Source: Treponema sp. UBA1793 (lineage in GTDB: Bacteria; Spirochaetota; Spirochaetia; Treponematales; Treponemataceae). Taken from it: 64,000 nt of DNA. Position 1 is the stretch's first letter. Every line of letters starts with the position of its first letter. Positions 8,505 through 15,895 of this stretch are shown here, in pieces. Made by a program: the position numbers and the translations under genes. The notes below the pieces were generated by a model. That model was not told the origin of the DNA, made no database searches, and was given only the letters and a program-made list of their open reading frames with translations. Location of the stretch: assembly GCA_002314445.1 (NCBI GenBank), contig DCFX01000008.1, forward strand, positions 1-64,000. The letters run 5' to 3'.

Positions 8505-11342
8505 TTATTTGGTCGTCATGTTCATAACTCCGTCCCAGTCGGTTGATATTCCCTGTTCAATATAATTCTTACACCGTTCGGCAAAAACAAGTGCCGCCTC
8601 GTCGTCCGGATTCATATGATTTGCTTCAATAAACATCTTTCCTGCATTTTTGAAGTCTTTTTCCAGATATTTATCGAGAGCTTCGTGAAATGCATCTATT
8701 TCAGCAAGCTGTTCTGCTGTCATTTCGTTTTTAAAGCCAAGTATGTTGTACAATTGTACCGGCTTGTTAATCCCAATGACGCGCACCATATCGAGCCGCC
8801 GCGAAACGAGCTCACCGGAAGAGGACACACCTGCTGCTTCTTTCCACGTCTGTTCAGAGACAAGAATCCATGATTTGTATATTTTGTTCACACCTTCAAG
8901 ACGGCTTGCAAGATTTACGTCGCTGCCCATGATTGTGTAATTCATCTTCATACTTGTACCCATGTTTCCGACAACCATATTCCCCGTATTGATTCCGACC
9001 CTTGTCTCAAGCTCCCTCGGAATGTCTTTATCCGCAAGATGCTTTATATTATACTGCTTTTCGGCCTGTTTCATGCGCACAGCTGCACAACAGGCACGGT
9101 ATGCATGATCGGGAAGGTTCAGAGGTGCACCGAAAAAAGATACAATTTCATCACCTATGTATTTATCGATAGTCCCGCCGTACTGCAGAATCGTGTTACT
9201 CAATAATCCAAGATAATCATTCAGGATGGAAACAAGCTGAGTGGGCGTAACCATTTCGCTGAACGAAGAAAAACTTCTTATATCAGTAAACAATGCGGTA
9301 ATATGCTTGTCTTCACCTCCGAGCGTCAGTTTTCCCGGATCGTTTACTATTTCGTTTACAACTTCCTTAGACAGATACGTCGAGAATGCCTGCCGGAGAA
9401 AGCCCTTCTCCTTCTCACTCGACGTAAACCGTATGATAATCTCGACTACATATTCAGTAATAATAAAAAGTGATGAAGCAACAAGCGGTATATACCAGCC
9501 CTTTATCACCATAAGCAGAATCAGGACAATAATGACGCCGGCAGCGCATAACCCGCCCGCAAGATTCTGAACCGCATCCGATTTTCTGCTGGTAAACAGC
9601 ATGACAAGTAAAGCCGAAATGCATGCAAGAAGCATTCCCCATAACCATGATAACGGCGTAATAAAATCACGCTGCAGAATTGTATTCATGACATTTGCAT
9701 GTGTCCCGACGTTTGAATAAAGTTTGTTAAAGGGATTTGTTCCGTTATCAGTCGTACTTGTTGCCGTATTTCCAATTATGCAGAAAGAACCCTTATATGA
9801 TTTTTTCATCTCCGCCATATACTGTTCATAGACAGTATATTCGTCTTTTAGCCCGTCAAAACTCTGCTGCATTCCATCCATAAATGCAGCAGTCTGTTCA
9901 TTTCCTATTCCCTGCTTCAGTCCCTGCTCTACAGACTTAAGTGACTGCATATAATCAGCATCAATAAATAATCTGATATTTTCGTATAACGTCTTCCTCA
10001 TTGAAAAATAAGTATCGTAATCCTCTGCTGTTATGCCGTCATTCGCAGCTCCTGTATCGTCATATCCCGTGCATTTATCAAGCAGTTCCTGTTTCTTCTG
10101 AGAAACCCCGGCATAGTCGGCAATAAGTTTTCCTGCAGCAGTTACATATTTAAATTCAGCACCTGTTGAATCGGTAAGTCTGTTTGCTTCTATATATTTC
10201 AGATCAGCAATGATATTTTCTTCCATATTATCAAGCTGTTTCAGGAACATAACCGATTCGTTGCGGAATGATTTAACCTGAGTTCCGTGCAGCCAGTTAA
10301 TAAGCATCCGCCCGTGGTTATCAAGCGGAATCTTTATGTCGATTCGTTTCTTACTCCCCGGAACAAGTGCGCCGTAAACAATAAGCGACTTTTTCGTCCG
10401 GACGAGACGACCGGCATCCATTATTCTGAGCAAAGGTGAAAATGCAAGCTGAGCCGCATATTTTCCGTCATAGTCGTACAGCAGTTCTATTCTCCGTCTG
10501 ACGCCGTCACTGTCAATAACAACATTTGTAAAACCTGCACCCGCCGCATGTGAAATGATGGAATGCATGGCTGGAGAAAAACCGGCAGGCTGTCCGTTGT
10601 ACTGTTCAGCAGAAGTAAAATTATTATTAAGGAGTATATACTTTCCGCTGTCGGTAACGTTTGAAAGCAGAAATCTCTTTTCAACGTAGGATTTATCTTC
10701 ATCAGAGAGAGGAATAGCAACGTCCCGCGTGTTTATCGTAAGCCAGGTGTTGTCGAAAAACTGCGCCGCCCTGCTGAAATAGTCATCGTTATCACGGTAC
10801 ATTTTTGATGAAATTGTATTTTGAAGATTTGTAATTGCCGGTTCAACGTAGTCGGAAATCATCGTGTCTGTGAGATTCCTGACTTCACTTCTCTTTATCT
10901 GCCCGTTTGCAAGCGCATTCGAAAGTTCGTTTATTGTTTCCGAAATTTCCTGCCTGCTGCCGGCAAACGCATCGGCAAGATTCTGCTCTGCCTGAGGCGC
11001 AACACCTTTCGGAGACGGTGAAAGATATTCTATATCAAATACAGCTGCCTCTGCTCCCAGTTCCTTCATACGTATAAGACAGTCAGCCAGAATATCGCGG
11101 CTCCACGGCCATTCGCCCAGTTCCTGAATTGATTCGTCATCGATATTAACAAAAAGTATTTTATCGGATTGTTCGGGTTCTCTGCGCAGGCTTAGAAGAA
11201 AATCGTACATGCGGTAGTCAAGTTTCTGGAATATACCAGCAAAGCCCATCAGTATATATACCGCGGCTATTACAGCCAGTACTACTATGTTTATTGGTTT
11301 TAAAAAAGATACAACTTTTTTTCTGTCCCTGATACTGGTCAT
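8505..11342 (-). CDS. CHASE2-domain adenylate/guanylate cyclase (class III)
   Basis: 945 residues. One N-terminal membrane segment (about 19-40), a large extracytoplasmic CHASE2 sensor beginning near LDYRMYDFLLSLRR and INIDDESIQELGEWPW-like sequence, then three membrane segments (about 560-650) and a class III cyclase domain (about 680-860). Cyclase motifs: FTDIRSFSSFSE with the metal Asp, DKYIGDEIVSFFGAP with the second Asp, and YTIMGSDVNLASRLE. The C-terminal tail is helical and TPR-like. It would make cAMP or cGMP in response to an unknown external signal. The start follows a promoter that leaves almost no leader (see 11350). A monocistronic unit. Confidence 0.92.
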   Translation of the reverse strand: MTSIRDRKKVVSFLKPINIVVLAVIAAVYILMGFAGIFQKLDYRMYDFLLSLRREPEQSDKILFVNIDDESIQELGEWPWSRDILADCLIRMKELGAEAAVFDIEYLSPSPKGVAPQAEQNLADAFAGSRQEISETINELSNALANGQIKRSEVRNLTDTMISDYVEPAITNLQNTISSKMYRDNDDYFSRAAQFFDNTWLTINTRDVAIPLSDEDKSYVEKRFLLSNVTDSGKYILLNNNFTSAEQYNGQPAGFSPAMHSIISHAAGAGFTNVVIDSDGVRRRIELLYDYDGKYAAQLAFSPLLRIMDAGRLVRTKKSLIVYGALVPGSKKRIDIKIPLDNHGRMLINWLHGTQVKSFRNESVMFLKQLDNMEENIIADLKYIEANRLTDSTGAEFKYVTAAGKLIADYAGVSQKKQELLDKCTGYDDTGAANDGITAEDYDTYFSMRKTLYENIRLFIDADYMQSLKSVEQGLKQGIGNEQTAAFMDGMQQSFDGLKDEYTVYEQYMAEMKKSYKGSFCIIGNTATSTTDNGTNPFNKLYSNVGTHANVMNTILQRDFITPLSWLWGMLLACISALLVMLFTSRKSDAVQNLAGGLCAAGVIIVLILLMVIKGWYIPLVASSLFIITEYVVEIIIRFTSSEKEKGFLRQAFSTYLSKEVVNEIVNDPGKLTLGGEDKHITALFTDIRSFSSFSEMVTPTQLVSILNDYLGLLSNTILQYGGTIDKYIGDEIVSFFGAPLNLPDHAYRACCAAVRMKQAEKQYNIKHLADKDIPRELETRVGINTGNMVVGNMGTSMKMNYTIMGSDVNLASRLEGVNKIYKSWILVSEQTWKEAAGVSSSGELVSRRLDMVRVIGINKPVQLYNILGFKNEMTAEQLAEIDAFHEALDKYLEKDFKNAGKMFIEANHMNPDDEAALVFAERCKNYIEQGISTDWDGVMNMTTK

Positions 11343-11349
11343 ACCAAAA

Positions 11350-11378
11350 AGTATATCATAACTTTATTGCCCTGTCAG
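11350..11378 (-). promoter_or_regulatory. Predicted promoter for the cyclase, leaderless geometry
   Basis: On the minus strand CTGACA (11373-11378), 17 bp, then TATACT (11350-11355), ending 7 bases before the ATG. No Shine-Dalgarno sequence precedes the start, so transcription should begin at or next to the start codon. Confidence 0.6.
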
Positions 11379-12089
11379 GATTAGATATGCGGCTTTTGCG
11401 GCATTCTGTTCAGCTTCCTTTTTACTTTTTCCGCTTTCCGGACCATACGTAACGCTTCCGAGATGCACTGCAACATTGAACGTCTGATCGTGATCAGGCC
11501 CGGAAATATTTACCGTCTCGTAGTGCGGACATTCTTTTGCTTTTTTCTGGTATAATTCCTGGAGCAGCGTTTTATAATCTTTAGATCCTCTGTTATTCTG
11601 TACATTTTCAATTTCCGCCACAAGAAAAGAAAGGATATATTTCTCAGCCTTTTCATATCCGGAATCGATGTAATATGCACCTATAACAGCTTCCATGCAG
11701 TCGGCCAGAATGGCGGGCTTTTCACGTCCTCCGCTTAATTCCTCTCCGTGCCCCAATATAAGCATTTTGTCTATACCGAACCGCAGTGCAATCGGTGCAA
11801 GCGTTTTTTCCGAAACAACGACAGATTTTATTTTTGCAAGATCGCCTTCAGGATTTTTCATTGTTTCAAAAAGATATGCTGCAGCAGCCAGTCCGAGTAC
11901 GGAATCACCCAGAAATTCAAGACGCTCGTTGTTCAAATGACGGTGAGATTCATTTTCATTTGAATATGAGCGATGGTGGAATGCCAGCTCAAGAAGGTTG
12001 AGATTATGAAATGTAAGTCCGAGCGTTTTACAAAAAGAGAGAAGTTCTTTTTTGCGCTCCGATGGAATTTTTTTTTCGATCAGATTCAT
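11364..12089 (-). CDS. rnc: Ribonuclease III
   Basis: 241 residues from the ATG at 12089. The catalytic domain has the signature NNERLEFLGDSVLGL (about residues 48-62) with the acidic metal ligands, and a second DCMEAVIGAYYIDSGY motif; a double-stranded-RNA-binding domain fills the C-terminus (KTLLQELYQ ... KSKKEAEQNAAKAAYLIL). It processes rRNA and other structured RNAs. A GTG at 12104 is in frame but lies within the acpP terminator. No Shine-Dalgarno sequence is present: the T-tract of that terminator ends 3 bases before the ATG, which is unusual. Downstream of rpmF-acpP. Confidence 0.95.
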   Translation of the reverse strand: MNLIEKKIPSERKKELLSFCKTLGLTFHNLNLLELAFHHRSYSNENESHRHLNNERLEFLGDSVLGLAAAAYLFETMKNPEGDLAKIKSVVVSEKTLAPIALRFGIDKMLILGHGEELSGGREKPAILADCMEAVIGAYYIDSGYEKAEKYILSFLVAEIENVQNNRGSKDYKTLLQELYQKKAKECPHYETVNISGPDHDQTFNVAVHLGSVTYGPESGKSKKEAEQNAAKAAYLILTGQ

Positions 12090-12092
12090 TGT

Positions 12093-12122
12093 AAAAAAAA
12101 ACACAAGCTGGAAAAGCTTGTG
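12093..12122 (-). terminator. Terminator between acpP and rnc
   Basis: 8-bp hairpin CACAAGCT/AGCTTGTG (12102-12122, 5-base loop) followed on the minus strand by nine T residues (12093-12101). The opposite side has TTT, so weak bidirectional action is possible. It abuts the rnc start. Confidence 0.75.
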
Positions 12123-12168
12123 TTTGACTCAATGTACGAGTTGAAAATAAACAGACTGAAAAGCCGGT

Positions 12169-12411
12169 TTATTTCTTTTCCTGCTCTGCTTTTATAAAGT
12201 CATAAGCATCGCGGACTGTTTCGAACTCATTTGCCTTATCATCAGGAATACTGACTCCCAGTTCTTCCTCAATAGCATATACAAGTTCGTATGTATCAAG
12301 ACTGTCTGCTCCAAGATCACCCCTGAATGATGAATCCATAGTAATCTTGCTTTCATCGATTTCCAGTTTCTCTGCGATGAGCTTCTGGATTTTGTTGAAC
12401 AATTCGTCCAT
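12169..12411 (-). CDS. acpP: Acyl carrier protein
   Basis: 80 residues, acidic and helical, with the phosphopantetheine attachment Ser in GADSLDTYELV. It carries growing acyl chains in fatty-acid synthesis in the cytosol. GGGAG lies 7 bases before the ATG. It follows rpmF by 16 bases in the same transcript and is followed by a terminator. Confidence 0.97.
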   Translation of the reverse strand: MDELFNKIQKLIAEKLEIDESKITMDSSFRGDLGADSLDTYELVYAIEEELGVSIPDDKANEFETVRDAYDFIKAEQEKK

Positions 12412-12427
12412 TTTCGTTCTCCCTAAA

Positions 12428-12616
12428 TCAGCCGTTTGATTCCGGCGTAATTACCTGACGACCGCGGTAAAATCCGCATTTCGGACAAACATGATGTGAC
12501 TGCACTAAATTTCCACAGTTGCTGCATTCAACAAGCTGCGGAGCATCAAGATGCATATTCACTCCCTGTCGTCTTTTCGTCACGGCTTTAGATGTTTTCG
12601 ATCTGGGTACTGCCAT
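12428..12616 (-). CDS. rpmF: 50S ribosomal protein L32
   Basis: 62 residues beginning MAVPRSKTSK, with the zinc-ribbon type Cys pairs CSNCGN and CPKCGFYRG. Structural protein of the large ribosomal subunit. First gene of the rpmF-acpP unit; the short leader starts from the promoter at 12656-12685. Confidence 0.97.
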   Translation of the reverse strand: MAVPRSKTSKAVTKRRQGVNMHLDAPQLVECSNCGNLVQSHHVCPKCGFYRGRQVITPESNG

Positions 12617-12655
12617 ATATAAACCTCGCTATTTTTTCTGATATAACTGCGTTCA

Positions 12656-12685
12656 ATAATACAACAGTTTCCGTCAGAGTGTCAA
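12656..12685 (-). promoter_or_regulatory. Promoter of rpmF-acpP
   Basis: Minus strand: consensus TTGACA (12680-12685), 18 bp, TATTAT (12656-12661). This predicts a leader of about 33 bases, so this unit, unlike several neighbours, has a normal leader. Confidence 0.65.
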
Positions 12686-12768
12686 TCCATTATAACAGTT
12701 TTACCTTTTTAGTCAACACTTTTTGAAAAAATGTCATACTGATTATTCTGAATAATGGGCACCCCGGT

Positions 12769-13254
12769 TTATTGCGCCGTATGGTACTTCACGTACAGCG
12801 CCTCTGCTACAATATCAGGAACCATTCCCGATATATCCCCTCCGAGCTGAGCCAGTTCCTTTATGGAACTGGATTTTACAATGACATATCTCTGCTCTGT
12901 CGGAATGAAAAGAGTTTCCACATCGGGATTGAGCGTGTGATTCATGAGAGACAAGTCGAATTCATATGCAAAATCGTTTGTATTGCGTATGCCGCGGAGC
13001 AGCACTTTTGCGCCCGTTTTTTTTGCATAGTTTACAATCAGCTCGTCGCATATATGCAGAGATACATTCTGAAACGGTTTAATAAGTTCTGTCATCATGG
13101 CAAAACGTTCTTCCCGGGTAAACAGGTATTTTTTATCAGCATTCACTGCAATAACAACATCTATACTGTCGAAAAGCTGACTTGCCCGTTCAATAATACT
13201 CAGGTGGCCGTTTGTCGGAGGATCAAATGAACCTGGAAACACTGCTGTTGTCAT
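12769..13254 (-). CDS. coaD: Phosphopantetheine adenylyltransferase
   Basis: 161 residues, full length for the family. Signature motifs: AVFPGSFDPPTNGHL (nucleotidyltransferase HxGH-type site) near the N-terminus, LLRGIRNTNDFAYE, and VKSSSIKELA near the C-terminus (family ISSS/T). It adenylates 4'-phosphopantetheine in coenzyme A synthesis. The start codon has no Shine-Dalgarno sequence but lies 8 bases after a -10 element, so the mRNA may be leaderless. Divergent from the lipoprotein gene at 13311. Confidence 0.97.
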   Translation of the reverse strand: MTTAVFPGSFDPPTNGHLSIIERASQLFDSIDVVIAVNADKKYLFTREERFAMMTELIKPFQNVSLHICDELIVNYAKKTGAKVLLRGIRNTNDFAYEFDLSLMNHTLNPDVETLFIPTEQRYVIVKSSSIKELAQLGGDISGMVPDIVAEALYVKYHTAQ

Positions 13255-13262
13255 ATCTGCTG

Positions 13263-13291
13263 ATTGTAATAAGTTTGACGAAAAGCTTCAA
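13263..13291 (-). promoter_or_regulatory. Predicted coaD promoter, leaderless geometry
   Basis: Minus strand TTGAAG (13286-13291), 17 bp, TACAAT (13263-13268), then 8 bases to the coaD ATG. It physically overlaps the divergent promoter at 13275-13303. Confidence 0.5.
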
Positions 13292-13303
13292 CGGTTGTAT
13301 ACT
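13275..13303 (+). promoter_or_regulatory. Predicted promoter of the 13311 lipoprotein, leaderless geometry
   Basis: TTGACG (13275-13280), 17 bp, TATACT (13298-13303), then 7 bases to ATG 13311 with no Shine-Dalgarno sequence. Close to consensus. Confidence 0.65.
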
Positions 13304-13310
13304 TTATTAT

Positions 13311-13874
13311 ATGAAAAAAATATTTTCACCAATATATATAATATGTTTATTCTTTCTCTTTTCCTGTGGTACGACGAAGCCTGTCGTTACGCAGGAACCT
13401 GTATATGAACCCGAAGAACCTGAAAAAAACGAAGAAATACCTGCAGCTGCAAATGATGATGAATATCTCCGCTCTGTAAACGATATAGAAGTAACAAAAG
13501 AAACTTTTACTGAAGATAAAACTGAAATCATGCATATTATCAGCAACCTTGCAGATATCATGGCGGACCACGATTACGATTCATGGGTAAAGTATATGGA
13601 TGATGAATCCGTAAAATACTGGTCAAATCCTCAGAATCTGAAAAAAGCATCTAAAATGCTGCCTGTTCAGGGACTGAGGATGAACAACCTGCATGATTAT
13701 TTCACGTATGTGTTCATTCCTTCCCGTCAGGGCCGGGAAGTTGACGAAATACGCTATATATCAAAAGACAACGTAAAAGCTGTCCAGGTAAGCTCTGATA
13801 CAGATATCATTTATTATTATTTTACGAAAATTAATGATAAATGGCTTGTTCATATTCCACCGCTTGCAAGTTGA
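13311..13874 (+). CDS. Putative lipoprotein
   Basis: 187 residues from the ATG at 13311. A frame extension to 13212 would overlap coaD and hide the signal peptide, so it is not used. The N-terminus is a lipoprotein signal (MKKIFSPIYIICLFFLFSC, lipobox LFSC, Cys19), followed by a Pro/Glu-rich linker and a folded domain (about 60-187) with no family I recognise; the C-terminal part (YYYFTKINDKWLVHIPP) looks like an NTF2/SnoaL-like strand-rich end, which is only an impression. Probably anchored in the cell envelope. A promoter lies directly on its start. Confidence 0.8.
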   Translation: MKKIFSPIYIICLFFLFSCGTTKPVVTQEPVYEPEEPEKNEEIPAAANDDEYLRSVNDIEVTKETFTEDKTEIMHIISNLADIMADHDYDSWVKYMDDESVKYWSNPQNLKKASKMLPVQGLRMNNLHDYFTYVFIPSRQGREVDEIRYISKDNVKAVQVSSDTDIIYYYFTKINDKWLVHIPPLAS

Positions 13875-13933
13875 TTTTTTCAATTATAGTGTATAAAATA
13901 TAATGAACTGTTTCCTCAGGAGGATCCCAGTAT

Positions 13934-14707
13934 ATGAGTTTTTCAAAAAAAATCTTTTTTGCAGCAGCAGCTGCTGCTGTAGTATGTACAGGCCTGTTTG
14001 CACAGGAACAAAAAGTAGAAAAGAAAAGCGACAGCAGCAGTAATAAAAAATCAGAGACGTCTGTAGAAAATGAATATCTTAACGATATGGACGGAACTGT
14101 CATTATTACGCTTGCCCAGTCCGATGAGTACGACAACAAACTTGTCGCGCTGCAGTATCTTGAGACTGCGGTGGAAAATGGGAACAAGTCGGAAGATGTC
14201 ATTGCTGCGCTTGATCAGCTGGCAGGAGAAGGTATCAATACCCAGACGCGTAAAAACGGCCGTCTTATGAACAATTTCCCCGATATCCGCAGGCAGGCAT
14301 GCCTTCTGCTGGGAAAAGTCGGTGGAGAACACTCAAAGAACACACTGAAAAATATTGCAGTCGCAGACAATGAGCCTATGGTTCAGGCTGCCGCAATTAA
14401 ATCACTAGGAGACCTCGGAATCAACGAAAACGACGAGGTTACAGAAGCAATCGCATATGCCAATCTCCGCAACAGAGTTCTCAATCCGACGAGCAGCATG
14501 GCTTTTGAAGTGCTGAACGCTTTTGAAAAGCTTGCGGGAAATACGCAGAATAAAAAAGCAATGATTGACGAGATTTCGTATATTGCAGCTGACAACCATT
14601 ATAATCAGGCTGTTCGCAAGCATGCCCTTGATATCCTGAAGAATATGAAGTCAGATAATTCTGATTCTTCAAACACAAAAAAAGCAGCTTCAGCTCCGGC
14701 TCAGTAA
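13934..14707 (+). CDS. Secreted HEAT-repeat protein
   Basis: 257 residues after an AGGAGG site. Signal peptide MSFSKKIFFAAAAAAVVCTG with cleavage likely after LFAQ, then a low-complexity Lys/Ser linker, then helical HEAT-type repeats (RRQACLLLGKVGGEHSKNTL, VQAAAIKSLGDLG, QAVRKHALDILKNM) and a Ser/Ala-rich tail. HEAT arrays bind other proteins; this one would act in the periplasm. No specific role is evident. Near TATAGT/TATAAT-like sequences at about 13885-13905. Confidence 0.82.
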   Translation: MSFSKKIFFAAAAAAVVCTGLFAQEQKVEKKSDSSSNKKSETSVENEYLNDMDGTVIITLAQSDEYDNKLVALQYLETAVENGNKSEDVIAALDQLAGEGINTQTRKNGRLMNNFPDIRRQACLLLGKVGGEHSKNTLKNIAVADNEPMVQAAAIKSLGDLGINENDEVTEAIAYANLRNRVLNPTSSMAFEVLNAFEKLAGNTQNKKAMIDEISYIAADNHYNQAVRKHALDILKNMKSDNSDSSNTKKAASAPAQ

Positions 14708-14734
14708 GCTGTCCTGATTAAGGGTAGAAGAAAA

Positions 14735-14752
14735 GGCACCATCCGTGGTGCC
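14735..14752 (+). terminator. Hairpin after the HEAT-repeat gene
   Basis: 7-bp arms GGCACCA/TGGTGCC with a TCCG loop, followed by TTTAGTTTT; a plausible terminator of the 13934 gene. Confidence 0.6.
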
Positions 14753-14757
14753 TTTAG

Positions 14758-14972
14758 TTTTAAGTTGAAGGTAATAAAAATCTTACGATTTTTATTTATA
14801 ATAGAAGACGTAAAACAAAGCAAACCGCAGTTGCTCTGTTTTGGGAGTCTTGTGTAGAAAATCATACGATTTTCTACACAAGACAAAAAAAGACACCGTC
14901 GGTGGTGTCATAGATTTTAAGTCGAAGGTAATAAAAATCTTACGATTTTTATTTATAATAGGAGACGTAAAA
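14758..14972. repeat. 58-bp direct repeat pair with internal palindromes
   Basis: Copies at 14758-14815 and 14915-14972 differ at only two positions as read. Each contains the palindrome AATAAAAATC-TTAC-GATTTTTATT. Between them (14847-14884) lies a perfect 17-bp inverted repeat with an ATAC loop. A hairpin with GGTGTC-type arms follows each copy or precedes it (14735, 14892, 14977). No protein is encoded. Confidence 0.8.
14847..14884. repeat. Perfect 17-bp inverted repeat
   Basis: Arms 14847-14863 and 14868-14884 are exact complements around ATAC. The core AAAATCATACGATTTT matches the smaller palindromes in the flanking 58-bp repeats apart from the loop base. Confidence 0.8.
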
Positions 14973-15002
14973 AAAAGACACCGTCGGTGGTGTCTTTTTT
15001 TT
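14970..15002 (-). terminator. Terminator downstream of tRNA-Arg
   Basis: GACACC/GGTGTC stem with a GTCGGT centre (14977-14994), A-tract on one side and T-tract on the other, so it can act in both directions. An identical core without the T-tract is at 14892-14909. Confidence 0.7.
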
Positions 15003-15007
15003 ACTCT

Positions 15008-15081
<74 letters not shown>

Positions 15082-15137
15082 ATACGTGACCATTACTTTA
15101 TAAGTAATCAACCTAATTGTCAAGCAAGGATGTTTCA

Positions 15138-15728
15138 ATGGAACCAGTTATTTTAGCTTCCTCATCACCAAGACGACAGGAAATACTTAAGCTGCTGAAT
15201 ATACCTTATCAGGTAATTATGCCGAACATCGACGAAACTGTTTCGTCGGGCCTGGATCCGAAAGATGTACCGGAATTATTTGCCCGTGAAAAGGTTGCAG
15301 CCATAGTTCGTTCCCTTCCTGCCGACCGTGAAATACAATGGGTTCTCGGAGCTGACACTGTTATTATTTTTGAAGGAAAAGTATACGGCAAACCTGTTGA
15401 TCAGAAACAGGCCGAAAAATTTATGCATATATTCAGCGGAAAGACACATGTCGTCAGAACCGTCATAGCTCTTTATAACGGCAGAAACCATACTACTTCC
15501 GTACGGTCCTGTTCAACTGAAGTGACTTTCAAAGAAATGTCCAATGAGGAAATTTCATGGTATATGGAAACCGGTGAATGGCATGGCGCTGCGGGCGGCT
15601 ATCGCATTCAGAGCCTTGCCTCGTGTTTTATAAAAAAAATAAACGGTTCCATGAGCGGAGTCGTGGGCTTGCCTATCTTTGAGCTTTATGATATCCTCAA
15701 AGAACAGGGTTATTCAATTATCAATTAA
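15138..15728 (+). CDS. maf: Maf family nucleotide pyrophosphatase
   Basis: 196 residues from ATG 15138, chosen because AAGGA lies 8-9 bases upstream and the protein then starts with the family motif ILASSSPRRQEIL. A TTG at 15117 in frame is less likely. Other Maf motifs: LGADTVIIFEGKVYGKP, SGKTHVVRT and GAAGGYRIQ. Maf proteins hydrolyse modified or non-canonical nucleoside triphosphates (dTTP/UTP-type). It lies between the tRNA gene and the rpsB leader. Confidence 0.93.
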   Translation: MEPVILASSSPRRQEILKLLNIPYQVIMPNIDETVSSGLDPKDVPELFAREKVAAIVRSLPADREIQWVLGADTVIIFEGKVYGKPVDQKQAEKFMHIFSGKTHVVRTVIALYNGRNHTTSVRSCSTEVTFKEMSNEEISWYMETGEWHGAAGGYRIQSLASCFIKKINGSMSGVVGLPIFELYDILKEQGYSIIN

Positions 15729-15757
15729 TTTTATTAAGAGAAACTGATAAATTCTGC

Positions 15758-15889
15758 CGGTTATCTGGGGCCGTAGGCTTAACAGGTAACCGATCTTCCG
15801 TACGTTTCATTCGTTACATTTTGTAATGGATAACAACGCATCGAGAAACAGAGTAAGGGGCAGTTTCAAAGCAACTGCCGGTGAAGGAG
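15758..15889 (+). promoter_or_regulatory. Structured leader of rpsB-tsf
   Basis: The 167-base gap upstream of rpsB holds a 10-bp stem with a large loop (15758-15767 with 15783-15792) and a perfect GGCAGTT/AACTGCC hairpin (15859-15879), placed 4 bases before the AAGGAG site. Ribosomal-protein S2 leaders are autoregulated in other bacteria; whether this one is an S2 target is inference. Confidence 0.45.
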
Positions 15890-15895
15890 TCAATC

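Noticed and set aside
13212..13310. Upstream extension of the lipoprotein frame
   Set aside because: Overlaps coaD and its promoter, and would bury the lipoprotein signal peptide 33 residues inside the protein.
14735..14994. Repeats as a possible CRISPR array
   Set aside because: Only two copies of the long repeat, the 99-base spacer itself contains a perfect palindrome, and no cas gene is near.
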